Source of the DNA: JAIPEI01 sp041685835
GTDB taxonomy: Bacteria; Desulfobacterota; DSM-4660; Desulfatiglandales; HGW-15
Assembly: GCA_041685835.1 (NCBI GenBank)
Contig: JAWLEX010000001.1
Span: 1 to 64,000, forward strand
Direction: 5' to 3'
DNA length: 64,000 nt
Below are positions 42,403-51,557 of this stretch, in pieces. The notes under the pieces were generated by a model, which made no database searches, was not told the origin of the DNA, and saw only the letters and a list, made by a program, of their open reading frames with translations. The first letter of the stretch is position 1; the number at the start of each line of letters is the position of its first letter. The translations under genes were made by a program, and so were the position numbers.

Positions 42403-43272
42403 ATGCGGTCTCGGGACATGCTGGCGTTTGTTGCGCTCTTCGTGCTTGTATGGATGATCGGGTGTTCGTCCGAAGACCCCCCTCCACCGACTCAGGACCC
42501 CGAGGTGGTCAAGAGATCCATCGAGCCGCTTTCTAAATCTGCTTCCGTGGACGTGAGGACTGAGGAGCAAGAAAAACCGGCCGCGAATATGACTAAACCG
42601 GTTGCGTCCGGGGTCACGGCGCTCCGGGAATCGGCGATTGGGGCCCTGGGGGGCGGCGGGACGGATTCACGGATTGAGTTGACGGGCCTGGAAACGCCTT
42701 CCAGGCTGCTTCCGGGGACAAAGTATGAGAAGGCCGATCCTGTGCCCCTGCCGGATGAGGGGGAATACATTGCCCTCCCGGGGGACTCCCTGGCCGTGAT
42801 CGCCGGCCGCAAAGACGTGTTCGGAGATCCGCTCAAATGGATTGTGCTCTACCAATTGAACCGGGGCAAACTGGAAGGGCTTGTCCTGGATGAACGGCTT
42901 CCTGAACGCCCGGTCCCCGAGGGGACCCGGCTTCGATACAGCTTAACGGAAGAGGAAACCAGGCGGGTCGAGGCGGCTTCGGATCGGACGTGGGTCGTCA
43001 ACGTGGTTTCTTCCATCACAGCGGACCGTATCGATGGGCCTGCTGTTCAGCTCCTGGAGAAGGGCTATCCTGTCTACATCAGCCGGGCTACGGTGGATGC
43101 TCAGAAGTGGATGCGGCTCAGGGTAGGGTTTTTCAATGACCGGGAATCGGCCGTGAAGGAGGGGGAGAAGCTCCAGGGTGTTCTGCAGCAGGACGATTCA
43201 TGGCCCGTGAGGATCGGGCAGGAGGAAATAGCCGAATATGCAGATCTGTTGAGGCCTCTTTATGAGGGATGA
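42403..43272 (+). CDS. lipoprotein with SPOR-like C-terminal domain
   Basis: 289 residues from ATG 42403, with GAGGGG six bases ahead. Signal peptide with lipobox ending WMIGC-SS, so lipidation at that cysteine is expected. A proline-rich linker leads to a LysM-like segment (YIALPGDSLAVIAGRKDVFGDP, WIVLYQLNRGKL) and a C-terminal SPOR-type fold (VVNVVSSITADRIDGPAVQL, RLRVGFFNDRESAVKEGEKL). SPOR and LysM domains bind peptidoglycan, suggesting a cell-wall-bound outer-membrane lipoprotein. Confidence 0.82.
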   Translation: MRSRDMLAFVALFVLVWMIGCSSEDPPPPTQDPEVVKRSIEPLSKSASVDVRTEEQEKPAANMTKPVASGVTALRESAIGALGGGGTDSRIELTGLETPSRLLPGTKYEKADPVPLPDEGEYIALPGDSLAVIAGRKDVFGDPLKWIVLYQLNRGKLEGLVLDERLPERPVPEGTRLRYSLTEEETRRVEAASDRTWVVNVVSSITADRIDGPAVQLLEKGYPVYISRATVDAQKWMRLRVGFFNDRESAVKEGEKLQGVLQQDDSWPVRIGQEEIAEYADLLRPLYEG

Positions 43273-43357
43273 CTCGGGTGGAAGCACAAGGGGTGCCGGT
43301 GCCGGTTGTCTGTGTCTGTGGAAGTGGTGGGCCTGAAGATCTCTTAGTCCAATCAAG

Positions 43358-43414
43358 CCGCAAAAATCGCAAAGGCAATAATATCGTAAGGTTTTCTTGG
43401 CGCCTTGGCTTCTC
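43358..43414 (-). repeat. dispersed 58-bp repeat, copy 1
   Basis: Its reverse complement (GCCAAGGCGCCAAGAAAACC, then TTGCCTTTGCGA...TTGCGG) matches 49885-49942 over most of its length. Both copies are intergenic, in opposite orientation, about 6.5 kb apart. Confidence 0.65.
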
Positions 43415-43528
43415 AGCGAGAGATAAAATGTTTAATGGGTCTATACGCTCTTGGTTGCGGCCAGGTCACGCCGAATTCGTCGTGGCGGAATAAATGAGCG
43501 CAAGAAGGTGGGTGCGAGGTTGCAGGTG

Positions 43529-44743
43529 ATGAAGGGCAAGCGGGTCGTTCTGGGGGTGACAGGCGGCATTGCCGCATACAAGGCGGCGGAACTGGCCCGG
43601 ATGCTGGTCAGAAACGGGGCCGAAACCAGGGTAGCCATGACAAAAAACGCTACTAACTTCGTCACCCCCTTGACATTTGAGGCCCTCACGGGAAACCGTG
43701 TGGTGTGGAACCAGTTCGACTCCCTGAATGACCCCATGGATCACATATCATGGGGGCAGGACGCGGATATCATCATCGTAGCACCGGCAACGGCCAACTT
43801 CCTGGCAAAGACGGCCCTGGGTATAGCAGACGATTTCCTGTCGACCATGATGGTTGCAGCCACGGCCCCTGTTCTCGTCTGCCCGGCCATGAACGATCGT
43901 ATGCTTGAGCACCCCGCGGTCCGGGAAAACCTGCATGTGCTTCGCAAAAGGGGGGTTGCCGTCATGGAGCCCGGCACCGGGGACCTGGCCTGCGGCACAG
44001 TCGGGCCGGGGCGGCTCCCGGAACCGGAAGACATCCTTGACAGGGCCCTGGCCGTTATCGCGCCCAAGGACCTCGAGGGCCGGACCATACTGATTACGGC
44101 CGGCCCGACAATGGAGCCGATGGACCCCGTTCGGTTCATCTCCAACCGCTCCAGCGGCAAGATGGGATATGCCCTGGCCAGGATTGCCAGCCGAAGAGGG
44201 GCGTCGGTCATCCTCGTGAGCGGCCCCACGGGATTGAAGCCTCCTTCGGGCGTCACGTTTGTGGACGTTCGTTCCGCGGAAGAGATGAGGGCGGCGGTCC
44301 TGGAACACTGGACTACATGCGACGCCGTCATCAAGGCCGCCGCCGTTGCGGACTATCGGCCGCGGGAAGCCTCGGGGCGGAAAGTGAAAAAGGGGAAGGA
44401 TGACCGGGTGCTGGAACTGGTCTGCAACCCGGACATCCTGGCCGAGCTGGGAAAAGAGCGGGAAGACGGGGCTTGCGTCCTGGTGGGATTTGCAGCGGAA
44501 ACCGAATCGCTGTTGGAGAATGCGCAGGAAAAGCTTCAGAGAAAAAACGTGGATATGATAGTCGCCAACGACGTCTCGCGACCGGACGCGGGTTTTGATG
44601 TGGACACCAACCTCGTCAACATCCTCCACCGCGGCGGAGACGTGGAGACGTTGTCCATGATGACCAAGGAAGAGGTCGCCGACCGAATTCTGGACAGGAT
44701 ATTGGAACTATGGAAGGACGGCCCACCCCTGAAGAGGAGTTGA
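43529..44743 (+). CDS. coaBC: bifunctional phosphopantothenoylcysteine decarboxylase/synthetase
   Basis: 404 residues from ATG 43529. The CoaC half (1-185) is a flavoprotein decarboxylase with LGVTGGIAAYKAAEL, the active-site His72 (DHISW) and CPAMNDRM. The CoaB half (about 190-404) has ITAGPTMEPMDPVRFISNRSSGKMG, the conserved lysine in VIKAAAVADYRP, and FAAETE. It carries out the second and third steps of coenzyme A synthesis from pantothenate. The next gene starts 34 bases before its stop. Confidence 0.95.
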   Translation: MKGKRVVLGVTGGIAAYKAAELARMLVRNGAETRVAMTKNATNFVTPLTFEALTGNRVVWNQFDSLNDPMDHISWGQDADIIIVAPATANFLAKTALGIADDFLSTMMVAATAPVLVCPAMNDRMLEHPAVRENLHVLRKRGVAVMEPGTGDLACGTVGPGRLPEPEDILDRALAVIAPKDLEGRTILITAGPTMEPMDPVRFISNRSSGKMGYALARIASRRGASVILVSGPTGLKPPSGVTFVDVRSAEEMRAAVLEHWTTCDAVIKAAAVADYRPREASGRKVKKGKDDRVLELVCNPDILAELGKEREDGACVLVGFAAETESLLENAQEKLQRKNVDMIVANDVSRPDAGFDVDTNLVNILHRGGDVETLSMMTKEEVADRILDRILELWKDGPPLKRS

Positions 44744-45453
44744 GGGACGCGGTCCGGCTCATGAGGGTTCTTTTGGCGGGGAACCGGGAACTCGGGCTGG
44801 ATCCTCCGGCCGTGTCCGCCCCGGTGCTCGAGAGCCTGGAGAGGAAACCGCCGGCGGCCAACGGCCTGTCAGGGGAGGCGGGAGGGGCTCGAACACTCGA
44901 TGAGCTTCGGGCGATCCTGGGCGACTGCCGGCGATGCCCTCTTCACACCGGCCGGAACCGGCTGGTGTTTGGAGAAGGCAACCTTCGGGCGGACCTCCTT
45001 TTCGTTGGGGAAGGGCCCGGTGGAGACGAGGATCGGACCGGGCGGCCTTTTGTGGGTGAAGCGGGCCGCCTGCTTACACGGATCATCAACGCCATGGGCC
45101 TGTCACGGAGTGATGTCTATATATGTAACGTGGTGAAGTGCAGGCCGCCCCGGAACCGTAATCCCGAAGGCCTCGAGATCGCCGCCTGCCGTCCGTTCCT
45201 TGAGCGGCAGATCGACCTGGTGAAGCCGAAGGTGATCTGCACCCTAGGAAGAGTTGCGGGAGAAGAGCTCCTGGGTAAGACCTTTTCCGTTACCAGGGAC
45301 CGGGGTGCCTGGTTCGAGTATCGAGGCGTACCGGTAATGCCGACGTTTCATCCGGCATACCTCCTCAGGAACCCTGCGGCCAAACGGAATGTCTGGGAAG
45401 ATGTTCAGAAGATCATGAAACGTCTGGCCCAGGGTGGAGGAAATCATGGATAA
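44710..45453 (+). CDS. family 4 uracil-DNA glycosylase
   Basis: 247 residues. After a variable N-terminus of about 60 residues comes the Fe-S family-4 core: LGDCRRCPLHTGRN (two cluster cysteines), FVGEGPGGDEDRTGRPFVG (motif A, catalytic region), VYICNVVKCRPPRNRNP and ACRPFLERQ (remaining cysteines), and the closing MPTFHPAYLLRNP motif. Removes uracil from DNA. Overlaps coaBC upstream and the nfeD-like gene downstream (8 bases). Confidence 0.93.
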   Translation: MEGRPTPEEELRDAVRLMRVLLAGNRELGLDPPAVSAPVLESLERKPPAANGLSGEAGGARTLDELRAILGDCRRCPLHTGRNRLVFGEGNLRADLLFVGEGPGGDEDRTGRPFVGEAGRLLTRIINAMGLSRSDVYICNVVKCRPPRNRNPEGLEIAACRPFLERQIDLVKPKVICTLGRVAGEELLGKTFSVTRDRGAWFEYRGVPVMPTFHPAYLLRNPAAKRNVWEDVQKIMKRLAQGGGNHG

Positions 45454-46762
45454 AGTTCGTACGGGGCGGATGATTTTCTTCCTCTTCCTTGTGTTTTATC
45501 TTGCTTTTGTGCAGGATCTTTCTGCGAGGGAATTCAGCGCCGGAACCGCTGTGATCATAGAACTCGATGGAGCGATAAACCCGGGCACCGCCTTGTATGT
45601 GGCCCGGGGTATCGAAGAGGCCCCGGATCTCGATGCGGAACTCATTGTTCTCCACGTTGACACGCCGGGGGGGCTGGCCTCCTCCATGAGGACGATAGTC
45701 AAGTCTATCCTGAACTCTCCTGTTCCTGTGGCAGTCTATGTGAGCCCGCCTGGAGCCGGTGCTGCATCGGCCGGTGTCATGGTCACGGTAGCGGGTCACG
45801 TCGCCGCCATGGCGCCCGGGACCAACATCGGCGCGGCCCACCCGGTTTCCGCTGGAGGCAAGGACATCCAGGCTGAGATGTCCAGGAAGGTCATCAACGA
45901 CATGGCCTCCTACGGCCGCGGAATAGCCGATGAAAAGGGCCGGAACGGAGATTGGGTGGAAGAGGCGATCCGGGAGAGCGTGTCCGTGACCGCGGAGGAG
46001 GCCCTTGAAAAGAACATAATCGACCTCATTGCCGAGGACCTGGACGACCTCCTGCAAAAGCTGGATGGAAGGGAGATTGTGGTACAGGGTAAGACTATGA
46101 CCCTGGCCACGGCGGACCTCGAGCGCGTTAATTTTGAACCGGGGTTCCGCGACAGGGTCCTTCGGACCATCAGCGATCCGAACATCGCCTACATCCTCAT
46201 GATGATCGGCCTTGCAGGCCTCTACTTCGAGCTCAGCAACCCAGGTGCGATCCTGCCGGGAGTAATAGGCGCGATTTCCCTGATTCTGGCCTTTTTCTCG
46301 TTCCAGGCCCTGCCGGTGAATTATGCCGGGCTGCTGCTCATACTGCTCGGCGTCGTGCTGTTCATAGCGGAGATCAAGGTCACCAGCTACGGGCTTCTTT
46401 CGGTGGGTGGATTGATTTCCCTGACACTGGGGTCTATCATGCTGTTCGAGGACGTGGGAGTGCCTTTTCGAGTTATCCTGCCGACGGTCGCCTTGGTTGG
46501 AGGGTTTTTCATTGTGGTGGCCGCATTGGCCGTTCGGGCTTATCGGGGTCGGCCCAAGGGTGGATCTGAAGGAATTATCGGAGATATCGGGGTCGTGCAG
46601 ACACGCCTTGATCCCGACGGCCTGGTCTTTGTTCATGGAGAGACCTGGAAGGCCCGGGCGGATGAAGCGATTGAGCCGGACGAGGAAGTGGAAGTCATCG
46701 CCATCCGGGGGCTGTCGTTGATTGTGAGACGTGCAGCGGGCAAGGCCCGGGCGGTTCGGTGA
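45446..46762 (+). CDS. NfeD-family membrane serine protease (long form)
   Basis: 438 residues from ATG 45446 (GTG 45434 is in frame). Signal peptide to about LSA-RE. A ClpP/S49-like protease domain follows: VDTPGGLASSMR, then SPPGAGAASAGVMVTVAGH with the putative catalytic serine, NIGAAHPVS, and the lysine region of VTAEEALEKNIID. Four membrane helices (about 240-345) and a C-terminal OB-fold (GIIGDIGVVQTRLDPDGLVF, GLSLIVRR) complete the long form. It works with slipin-type proteins, and the next gene is one. Confidence 0.92.
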   Translation: MDKVRTGRMIFFLFLVFYLAFVQDLSAREFSAGTAVIIELDGAINPGTALYVARGIEEAPDLDAELIVLHVDTPGGLASSMRTIVKSILNSPVPVAVYVSPPGAGAASAGVMVTVAGHVAAMAPGTNIGAAHPVSAGGKDIQAEMSRKVINDMASYGRGIADEKGRNGDWVEEAIRESVSVTAEEALEKNIIDLIAEDLDDLLQKLDGREIVVQGKTMTLATADLERVNFEPGFRDRVLRTISDPNIAYILMMIGLAGLYFELSNPGAILPGVIGAISLILAFFSFQALPVNYAGLLLILLGVVLFIAEIKVTSYGLLSVGGLISLTLGSIMLFEDVGVPFRVILPTVALVGGFFIVVAALAVRAYRGRPKGGSEGIIGDIGVVQTRLDPDGLVFVHGETWKARADEAIEPDEEVEVIAIRGLSLIVRRAAGKARAVR

Positions 46763-46829
46763 GGGTTGCAAGGAGGGCCGGCTCCTGATATTAATATCCG
46801 GCGATTAGCGCCGGAGGGGAGGGAAGGCG

Positions 46830-47576
46830 ATGTCTTATGTAATAGTACTCGTGCTGATCGTCATGTTCCTGGCGTCGGCTGTGAGGGTTCTCAGGGAGTA
46901 CGAGCGGGGCGTTATCTTTCGCCTGGGGCGCGTTATCAAGACCAAGGGACCGGGCCTGATCATACTCATTCCGGTGATTGATAAGATGGTCAAGGTGAGC
47001 CTGCGCCTCGTGGCCATGGACGTTCCTTCGCAGGACGTCATCACCAGGGACAATGTTTCGATCAAGGTGAACGCGGTTATCTATTTTCGCGTCATGAACC
47101 CGACGAACGCCACGGTGGAGGTGGAAAACTTCCTGTTCGCCACCTCCCAACTGGCCCAGACCACACTTCGAAGCGTCTGCGGCACTGTGGAGCTGGACGA
47201 ACTGCTGGCGGAGCGGGAGAAGATCAACACCCGTATCCAGGAGATCCTGGACAGTCATACAGACCCGTGGGGCATCAAGGTTTCCAATGTGGAGGTCAAG
47301 CACATCGACTTGCCGGACGAGATGCAGCGATCCATGGCCCGGCAGGCCGAGGCCGAGCGGGACAGGCGGGCCAAAGTGATCAACGCCGAAGGAGAGTACC
47401 AGGCGGCAAACCGGCTGGCCGATGCGGCGGAGATCATTCAGAGATATCCGGAAGCGCTTCAGCTCCGGTATCTCCAGACCCTGCGGGAAATCTCGTCGGA
47501 GAGCAACTCAACCACCCTCTTTCCGATTCCCATTGACCTGTTGACCCCCTTTATTCGCAAGAAATTGGAATCGTAG
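46830..47576 (+). CDS. slipin (SPFH/band 7 membrane protein)
   Basis: 248 residues, one N-terminal membrane helix (SYVIVLVLIVMFLASAV) and a stomatin/SPFH domain (EYERGVIFRLGRVIKTKGPG, VPSQDVITRDNVSIKVNAVIYF, LDSHTDPWGIKVSNVEVKHIDLP) with a C-terminal coiled coil. It forms membrane microdomain oligomers. nfeD-slipin adjacency is the classical pairing, with NfeD proteases cleaving stomatin-like partners. Confidence 0.95.
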   Translation: MSYVIVLVLIVMFLASAVRVLREYERGVIFRLGRVIKTKGPGLIILIPVIDKMVKVSLRLVAMDVPSQDVITRDNVSIKVNAVIYFRVMNPTNATVEVENFLFATSQLAQTTLRSVCGTVELDELLAEREKINTRIQEILDSHTDPWGIKVSNVEVKHIDLPDEMQRSMARQAEAERDRRAKVINAEGEYQAANRLADAAEIIQRYPEALQLRYLQTLREISSESNSTTLFPIPIDLLTPFIRKKLES

Positions 47577-47643
47577 CGATGGCGCATCGAGGGAGACTCG
47601 AATAATTATTCAACCTTCAAACACAATAGGACCGGAGTAAAAC

Positions 47644-48033
47644 ATGGAGGAAGAAACCAAAACGCAGGAAGAAACCAGGGACAAGGCAAGGCTTAAGGCG
47701 GAGGAGATCGGCAAGCCGCTGGACAAGATGACGGCGATCGAACTCCGCGAAGTGGCCGTGCTCATCGAAGGCATAACCGGCGCCAGCGCAATGAAAAAGG
47801 ATGAACTCCTTAAACTGATCAAGGAGGCCTGGGACATTTCAGAGGAAGAGGCGCCCGCCGAAAAGAAGGCGGTTCGTTCCGGGGTCACGGTCAAGGAGCT
47901 TAAGCAGAAAGTCGCACGGTTCAAGGATGAAAAAGCGGCCGCCCGAAACGCCGGTGACCGGTCCAGGGTGGATATCTTGAGACGGCGGATCAACCGGCTC
48001 AAGAAACAGAGCAGAAAAGCGGCCCGGGCCTGA
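47644..48033 (+). CDS. small basic protein with a Rho N-terminal-like (SAP) motif
   Basis: 129 residues. A central segment (PLDKMTAIELREVAVLIEGI, MKKDELLKLIKEA) matches the helix-turn-helix of the Rho-N/SAP fold that binds nucleic acid. The rest is charged: an acidic linker (WDISEEEAPAEKKA) and a lysine/arginine-rich helical tail ending RRRINRLKKQSRKAARA. No enzyme domain. A nucleic-acid-binding role is inferred; the target is unknown. Confidence 0.78.
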   Translation: MEEETKTQEETRDKARLKAEEIGKPLDKMTAIELREVAVLIEGITGASAMKKDELLKLIKEAWDISEEEAPAEKKAVRSGVTVKELKQKVARFKDEKAAARNAGDRSRVDILRRRINRLKKQSRKAARA

Positions 48034-48059
48034 GCCGGGGACGGATGGAAACTAATAAA

Positions 48060-48105
48060 AGGCCGTCAGGGGGGTACGGGTGGACCCGCCCGGGCCTCTT
48101 TTTTT
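48060..48105 (+). terminator. terminator candidate before ispD
   Basis: AGGCC (48060-48064) pairs with GGCCT (48093-48097) at the base of a GC-rich, imperfect stem, followed by CTTTTTTT. Confidence 0.6.
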
Positions 48106-48124
48106 GCTGCGGGGCCGCTGCTGA

Positions 48125-48871
48125 ATGAATACGAAAGGGGAAGGCCTGGAACCCGGGTCCGGAACAGCCGCCGCAGTGATCCCAGCCGCCGGAGCCGGGA
48201 TCCGTATGGGAGCGGACCGACCCAAGCAGTTCCTGTATCTCGGCGGGAAATCCATGCTTGCCGTCACACTTGGGGCCTTCGAACGATGTGCGGCGATCCG
48301 GACCGTGGTCCTGGTCGTACCCGCCGGGGAGCTGGAGCACTGTGAACGGGAGGTTGTCCGCGGGCAGGGCCTGACCAAGGTCCGGCATATCGTTCCGGGG
48401 GGAGCGCGTCGCCAGGATTCAGTCCGGCGCGGCCTGGAGGCATGCCCTCCGGACTGCGATATCGTGGTCGTCCATGACGGGGTCCGCCCGCTGGTGCGCC
48501 CCGGTTTGATCGAGCATATCGTGGCCGAGGCTCGAGAGCACGGGGCGGCGATTGCGGCCCTGCCGGCCAGGGAGACGGTCAAGGAGGTCCTGGGCGGGGG
48601 CTGGGTCGGACGGACACTGGACCGCCGGAAGCTCTGGATGATACAGACGCCCCAGGCGTTTCGCCTTTCAGTGCTTCTCGAGGTCCATAAAAGGGCCGCT
48701 GAACAAGGCTGGGAGGAGATGTCCGATGACGCCCTTATGCTGGAAAGATCCGGCATTCCGGTGCGGGTGGTCGAGGGGGCTGAGGACAACATCAAGGTCA
48801 CCACACAAAACGACCTCGAGGTGGCCCGGTTTCTCCTGGAAGGACGAAGGGGCGAAGATTCCGCTTTGTGA
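48125..48871 (+). CDS. ispD: 2-C-methyl-D-erythritol 4-phosphate cytidylyltransferase
   Basis: 248 residues. The CTP-binding signature is VIPAAGAGIRMGADRPKQFL; VVVHDGVRPLV and QTPQAFRLSVL are the other family motifs; C-terminal VVEGAEDNIKVTTQNDLE. Third step of the non-mevalonate isoprenoid pathway. ispE lies 11.5 kb downstream; no ispF is fused or adjacent. Its stop overlaps a possible GTG start of hemC. Confidence 0.95.
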   Translation: MNTKGEGLEPGSGTAAAVIPAAGAGIRMGADRPKQFLYLGGKSMLAVTLGAFERCAAIRTVVLVVPAGELEHCEREVVRGQGLTKVRHIVPGGARRQDSVRRGLEACPPDCDIVVVHDGVRPLVRPGLIEHIVAEAREHGAAIAALPARETVKEVLGGGWVGRTLDRRKLWMIQTPQAFRLSVLLEVHKRAAEQGWEEMSDDALMLERSGIPVRVVEGAEDNIKVTTQNDLEVARFLLEGRRGEDSAL

Positions 48872-48891
48872 ACTCAGCCCGGGCCTTGAAG

Positions 48892-49836
48892 ATGAGCATG
48901 ATTATACGAATCGGCACGAGAGGAAGCAGGCTGGCCCTGGCCCAGAGCGAGTGGGTGCGGGAGCGCGTGGAGAAACGCCATGCCGGCGTGAAGGTTGAAC
49001 TGGTCCGCATCAAGACCCGGGGCGACAAGATCCTGGACTCGCCCCTCAGCCTGGTGGGCGGCAAGGGGTTGTTCGTCAAGGAAATAGAGGAGGCCTTGAT
49101 AAGGGAGGAGGTGGACGCGGCTGTACACAGCATGAAGGATGTCCCCACCGAACTTCCTCAAGGTCTGGGACTGCGTGTTTTTCCGGAGCGGGAAGACCCG
49201 AGGGACGTGCTGGTTTCGGTTCGGGGTGAGCTGTTCGACAGCTTGCCAAGGGAGGCCAGGGTAGGGACGAGCAGCCTGAGGCGCGGAGCCCAGATCCTGC
49301 ACCGTCGCCCGGACTTGAAGGTGTGTTCCATCCGCGGTAACGTGGAAACAAGACTAAAAAAACTTGAAACAGGAGAGGTCGAAGCGGTCGTGCTTGCGGC
49401 GGCCGGGATGCGTCGACTGGGGCTGGAAGGAAAAGTCACCCAGTTTCTCTCTATTTCCCATTTGCTGCCGGCCATGGGACAGGGGGCATTGGGTGTGGAG
49501 ATGAGGCTGGACGACGAAAAGACATGGGACACCTTTCGTTTTCTCAACCACGAGACCACCGAAATTCGTGTCAGGGCAGAGCGCGCCCTTCTGGAGACGC
49601 TGGAGGGCGGGTGTCAGGTCCCCATCGCCGGTCACGCGGTCTTGGAAGGCGATATGCTGGCATTGAGGGGCCTTGTGGCGGAACTTGACGGAAGCGTCCT
49701 CATCGCCGATGAAGCGACTGGAGACCCGGCCCGGCCCGAAGAACTCGGCCGCCGGTTGGCCCGAATGCTCCTCGATGCCGGGGCGCGGGATATCCTTCGG
49801 AGGTTGTACGGCGGCGTCGAGGGGACTACGCAGTAA
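48892..49836 (+). CDS. hemC: hydroxymethylbilane synthase (porphobilinogen deaminase)
   Basis: 314 residues if ATG 48892 is used; ATG 48898 and GTG 48868 are alternatives. RIGTRGSRLALAQSEWV at the start, active-site region VHSMKDVPTELP, cofactor-binding arginines in GTSSLRRGAQ, and the dipyrromethane-carrying Cys241 in LEGGCQVPI. It polymerises four porphobilinogens to hydroxymethylbilane. The next gene encodes the following two steps. Confidence 0.95.
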   Translation: MSMIIRIGTRGSRLALAQSEWVRERVEKRHAGVKVELVRIKTRGDKILDSPLSLVGGKGLFVKEIEEALIREEVDAAVHSMKDVPTELPQGLGLRVFPEREDPRDVLVSVRGELFDSLPREARVGTSSLRRGAQILHRRPDLKVCSIRGNVETRLKKLETGEVEAVVLAAAGMRRLGLEGKVTQFLSISHLLPAMGQGALGVEMRLDDEKTWDTFRFLNHETTEIRVRAERALLETLEGGCQVPIAGHAVLEGDMLALRGLVAELDGSVLIADEATGDPARPEELGRRLARMLLDAGARDILRRLYGGVEGTTQ

Positions 49837-49884
49837 TACCAAAATGAGCCTTGCCGCCGGCCGCCGAAAAAGTCTTTTGTCTCT

Positions 49885-49942
49885 TGCCAAGACACCAAGG
49901 CGCAGGAAAACCTTTTAATTTATTTGCCTTTGCGACTTTGCG
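49885..49942 (+). repeat. dispersed 58-bp repeat, copy 2
   Basis: Between hemC and cobA-hemD; shares CCAAGGCGC, GAAAACCTT and TTGCCTTTGCGA with the inverted copy at 43358-43414. Confidence 0.65.
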
Positions 49943-49954
49943 GGATAAATCACT

Positions 49955-51511
49955 ATGACAGACAATAAATCCGGCATGGTCTACCTTGTGGGGGCCGGCC
50001 CGGGCGATCCCGGGCTCCTGACGATCAAGGCCCGCGACTGCCTCCTTCAGGCGGAGGCCGTGGTGTACGATTACCTCGCCAACCCGGCCTTCCTGGACTT
50101 CGCGCCGGAGGGGGCCGAACTTGTTTATGTGGGCAAGAAGGCGGGGTCTCAAACCCTCAGCCAGGATGAAATCAATCGTCTCATCGTGGACCTGGCCCGC
50201 ACCGGCAAGCGGGTGGTCCGTCTCAAGGGGGGGGATCCGTTTATCTTCGGCCGCGGAGGGGAAGAGGCCGAAGAACTGGCTGCCGCGGGCATCCCGTTCG
50301 AGGTGGTACCCGGGGTCACTTCCGCCGTCGCAGTGCCGGCCTATGCAGGGATCCCGCTCACGCATCGGGACATGACCGCCACCGTGGCCTTTATAACCGG
50401 GCACGAAGATCCTTCCAAAGAGCAGACCTCCATCGCCTGGGATCGGTTGGCCACCGGGGCGGGCACGCTTGTCTTCCTGATGGGCGTGGGGAACCTGCCG
50501 AACATAGCGGAACGGTTGATGGATCACGGGCGGTCAGGGGAGACCCCCACGGCCGTAGTCCGGCGGGGGACGGTGTCACGACAGCGGACCGTCACCGGCC
50601 CTCTCAAGGACATCGCCCGTATAGTGCGGGATGAAGGGATCAAACCTCCGGCCATCATCGTGGTCGGCGAGGTGGTTTCTCTAAGGGATACGCTCAACTG
50701 GTACGAGCGTCGCCCTCTGTTCGGCCGCAGGGTGGTGGTGACCCGGGCCCGCGAGCAGGCCAGCGGTTTCATGGCCCGCCTGAGCGGGCTGGGCGCCGAG
50801 TGCATCCAGTTTCCCACCATCCGGGTGGTGCCTCCTGAGAGCTGGACACCTCTCGACGAGGCGATTCGAAACCTTGGAACATACGGCTGGATTCTCTTCA
50901 CCAGCGTGAACGGCGTCCGTTTCTTTTTCGAGCGGCTGGAGGCAGGAGAAAAGGATGCACGCGACCTTAAAGGTGCTTGCGTCGGCGCCATCGGTCCGGC
51001 CACGGCCGATGCGCTGAAGAGGCGCGGCATTCGACCGGACCTGGTGCCGCCGGAATACCGGGCCGAATCCATTGCGGAGGCCCTTGGGTGCGAACCGCTT
51101 GAAGGCGTGAGAGTGCTGCTGCCGCGGGCGGAAAAGGCCCGGGAGGTCCTTCCCGGCGAACTCGAGCGCAGGGGGGCCATAGTGGATGTGGTCCCGGCAT
51201 ACCGGACCGTGAGGCCCGACCGGGACACGACAAGGGTGCGCACCATGTTCGAGAGGGGTGAGATCGACCTGATCACTTTTACGAGCTCCTCCACGGTAAC
51301 GAATTTCGCGGACATGTTCGCCGGAGACGCCGTCTCTCTGCGGGACTGGATGAAACGGACCGCTGTGGCCTGCATCGGGCCGATAACAGCGAAGACGGCT
51401 CAAGGGCTGGGTTTTTCCGTGGATGTTATGCCGACCAGTTACACGATCGACTCCCTGACCAAGGCGGTCTTGGACTATTTTTCGAGTGAACAGTCGGATT
51501 CGGTGTCCTGA
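49955..51511 (+). CDS. cobA-hemD: uroporphyrinogen-III C-methyltransferase / uroporphyrinogen-III synthase fusion
   Basis: 518 residues. Residues 1-245 are a SUMT: VYLVGAGPGDPGLLTIKA, VVRLKGGDPFIFGRGGEEAE, VVPGVTSAVAVPAYAGIPLTH, TPTAVVRRGT. Residues about 255-510 are a HemD synthase (RRVVVTRAREQASGFMARL, WILFTSVNGVRFFF, ITFTSSSTVTNF). The fusion closes hydroxymethylbilane to uroporphyrinogen III and methylates it to precorrin-2, the branch point to siroheme and cobalamin (and, via siroheme, heme in sulfate reducers). Together with hemC it supplies DsrAB's cofactor. Confidence 0.95.
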   Translation: MTDNKSGMVYLVGAGPGDPGLLTIKARDCLLQAEAVVYDYLANPAFLDFAPEGAELVYVGKKAGSQTLSQDEINRLIVDLARTGKRVVRLKGGDPFIFGRGGEEAEELAAAGIPFEVVPGVTSAVAVPAYAGIPLTHRDMTATVAFITGHEDPSKEQTSIAWDRLATGAGTLVFLMGVGNLPNIAERLMDHGRSGETPTAVVRRGTVSRQRTVTGPLKDIARIVRDEGIKPPAIIVVGEVVSLRDTLNWYERRPLFGRRVVVTRAREQASGFMARLSGLGAECIQFPTIRVVPPESWTPLDEAIRNLGTYGWILFTSVNGVRFFFERLEAGEKDARDLKGACVGAIGPATADALKRRGIRPDLVPPEYRAESIAEALGCEPLEGVRVLLPRAEKAREVLPGELERRGAIVDVVPAYRTVRPDRDTTRVRTMFERGEIDLITFTSSSTVTNFADMFAGDAVSLRDWMKRTAVACIGPITAKTAQGLGFSVDVMPTSYTIDSLTKAVLDYFSSEQSDSVS

Positions 51512-51557
51512 TCGCCGGGCCGGGGCCTGCATCCTGCGTCCGGAAGGAGCATGATAC

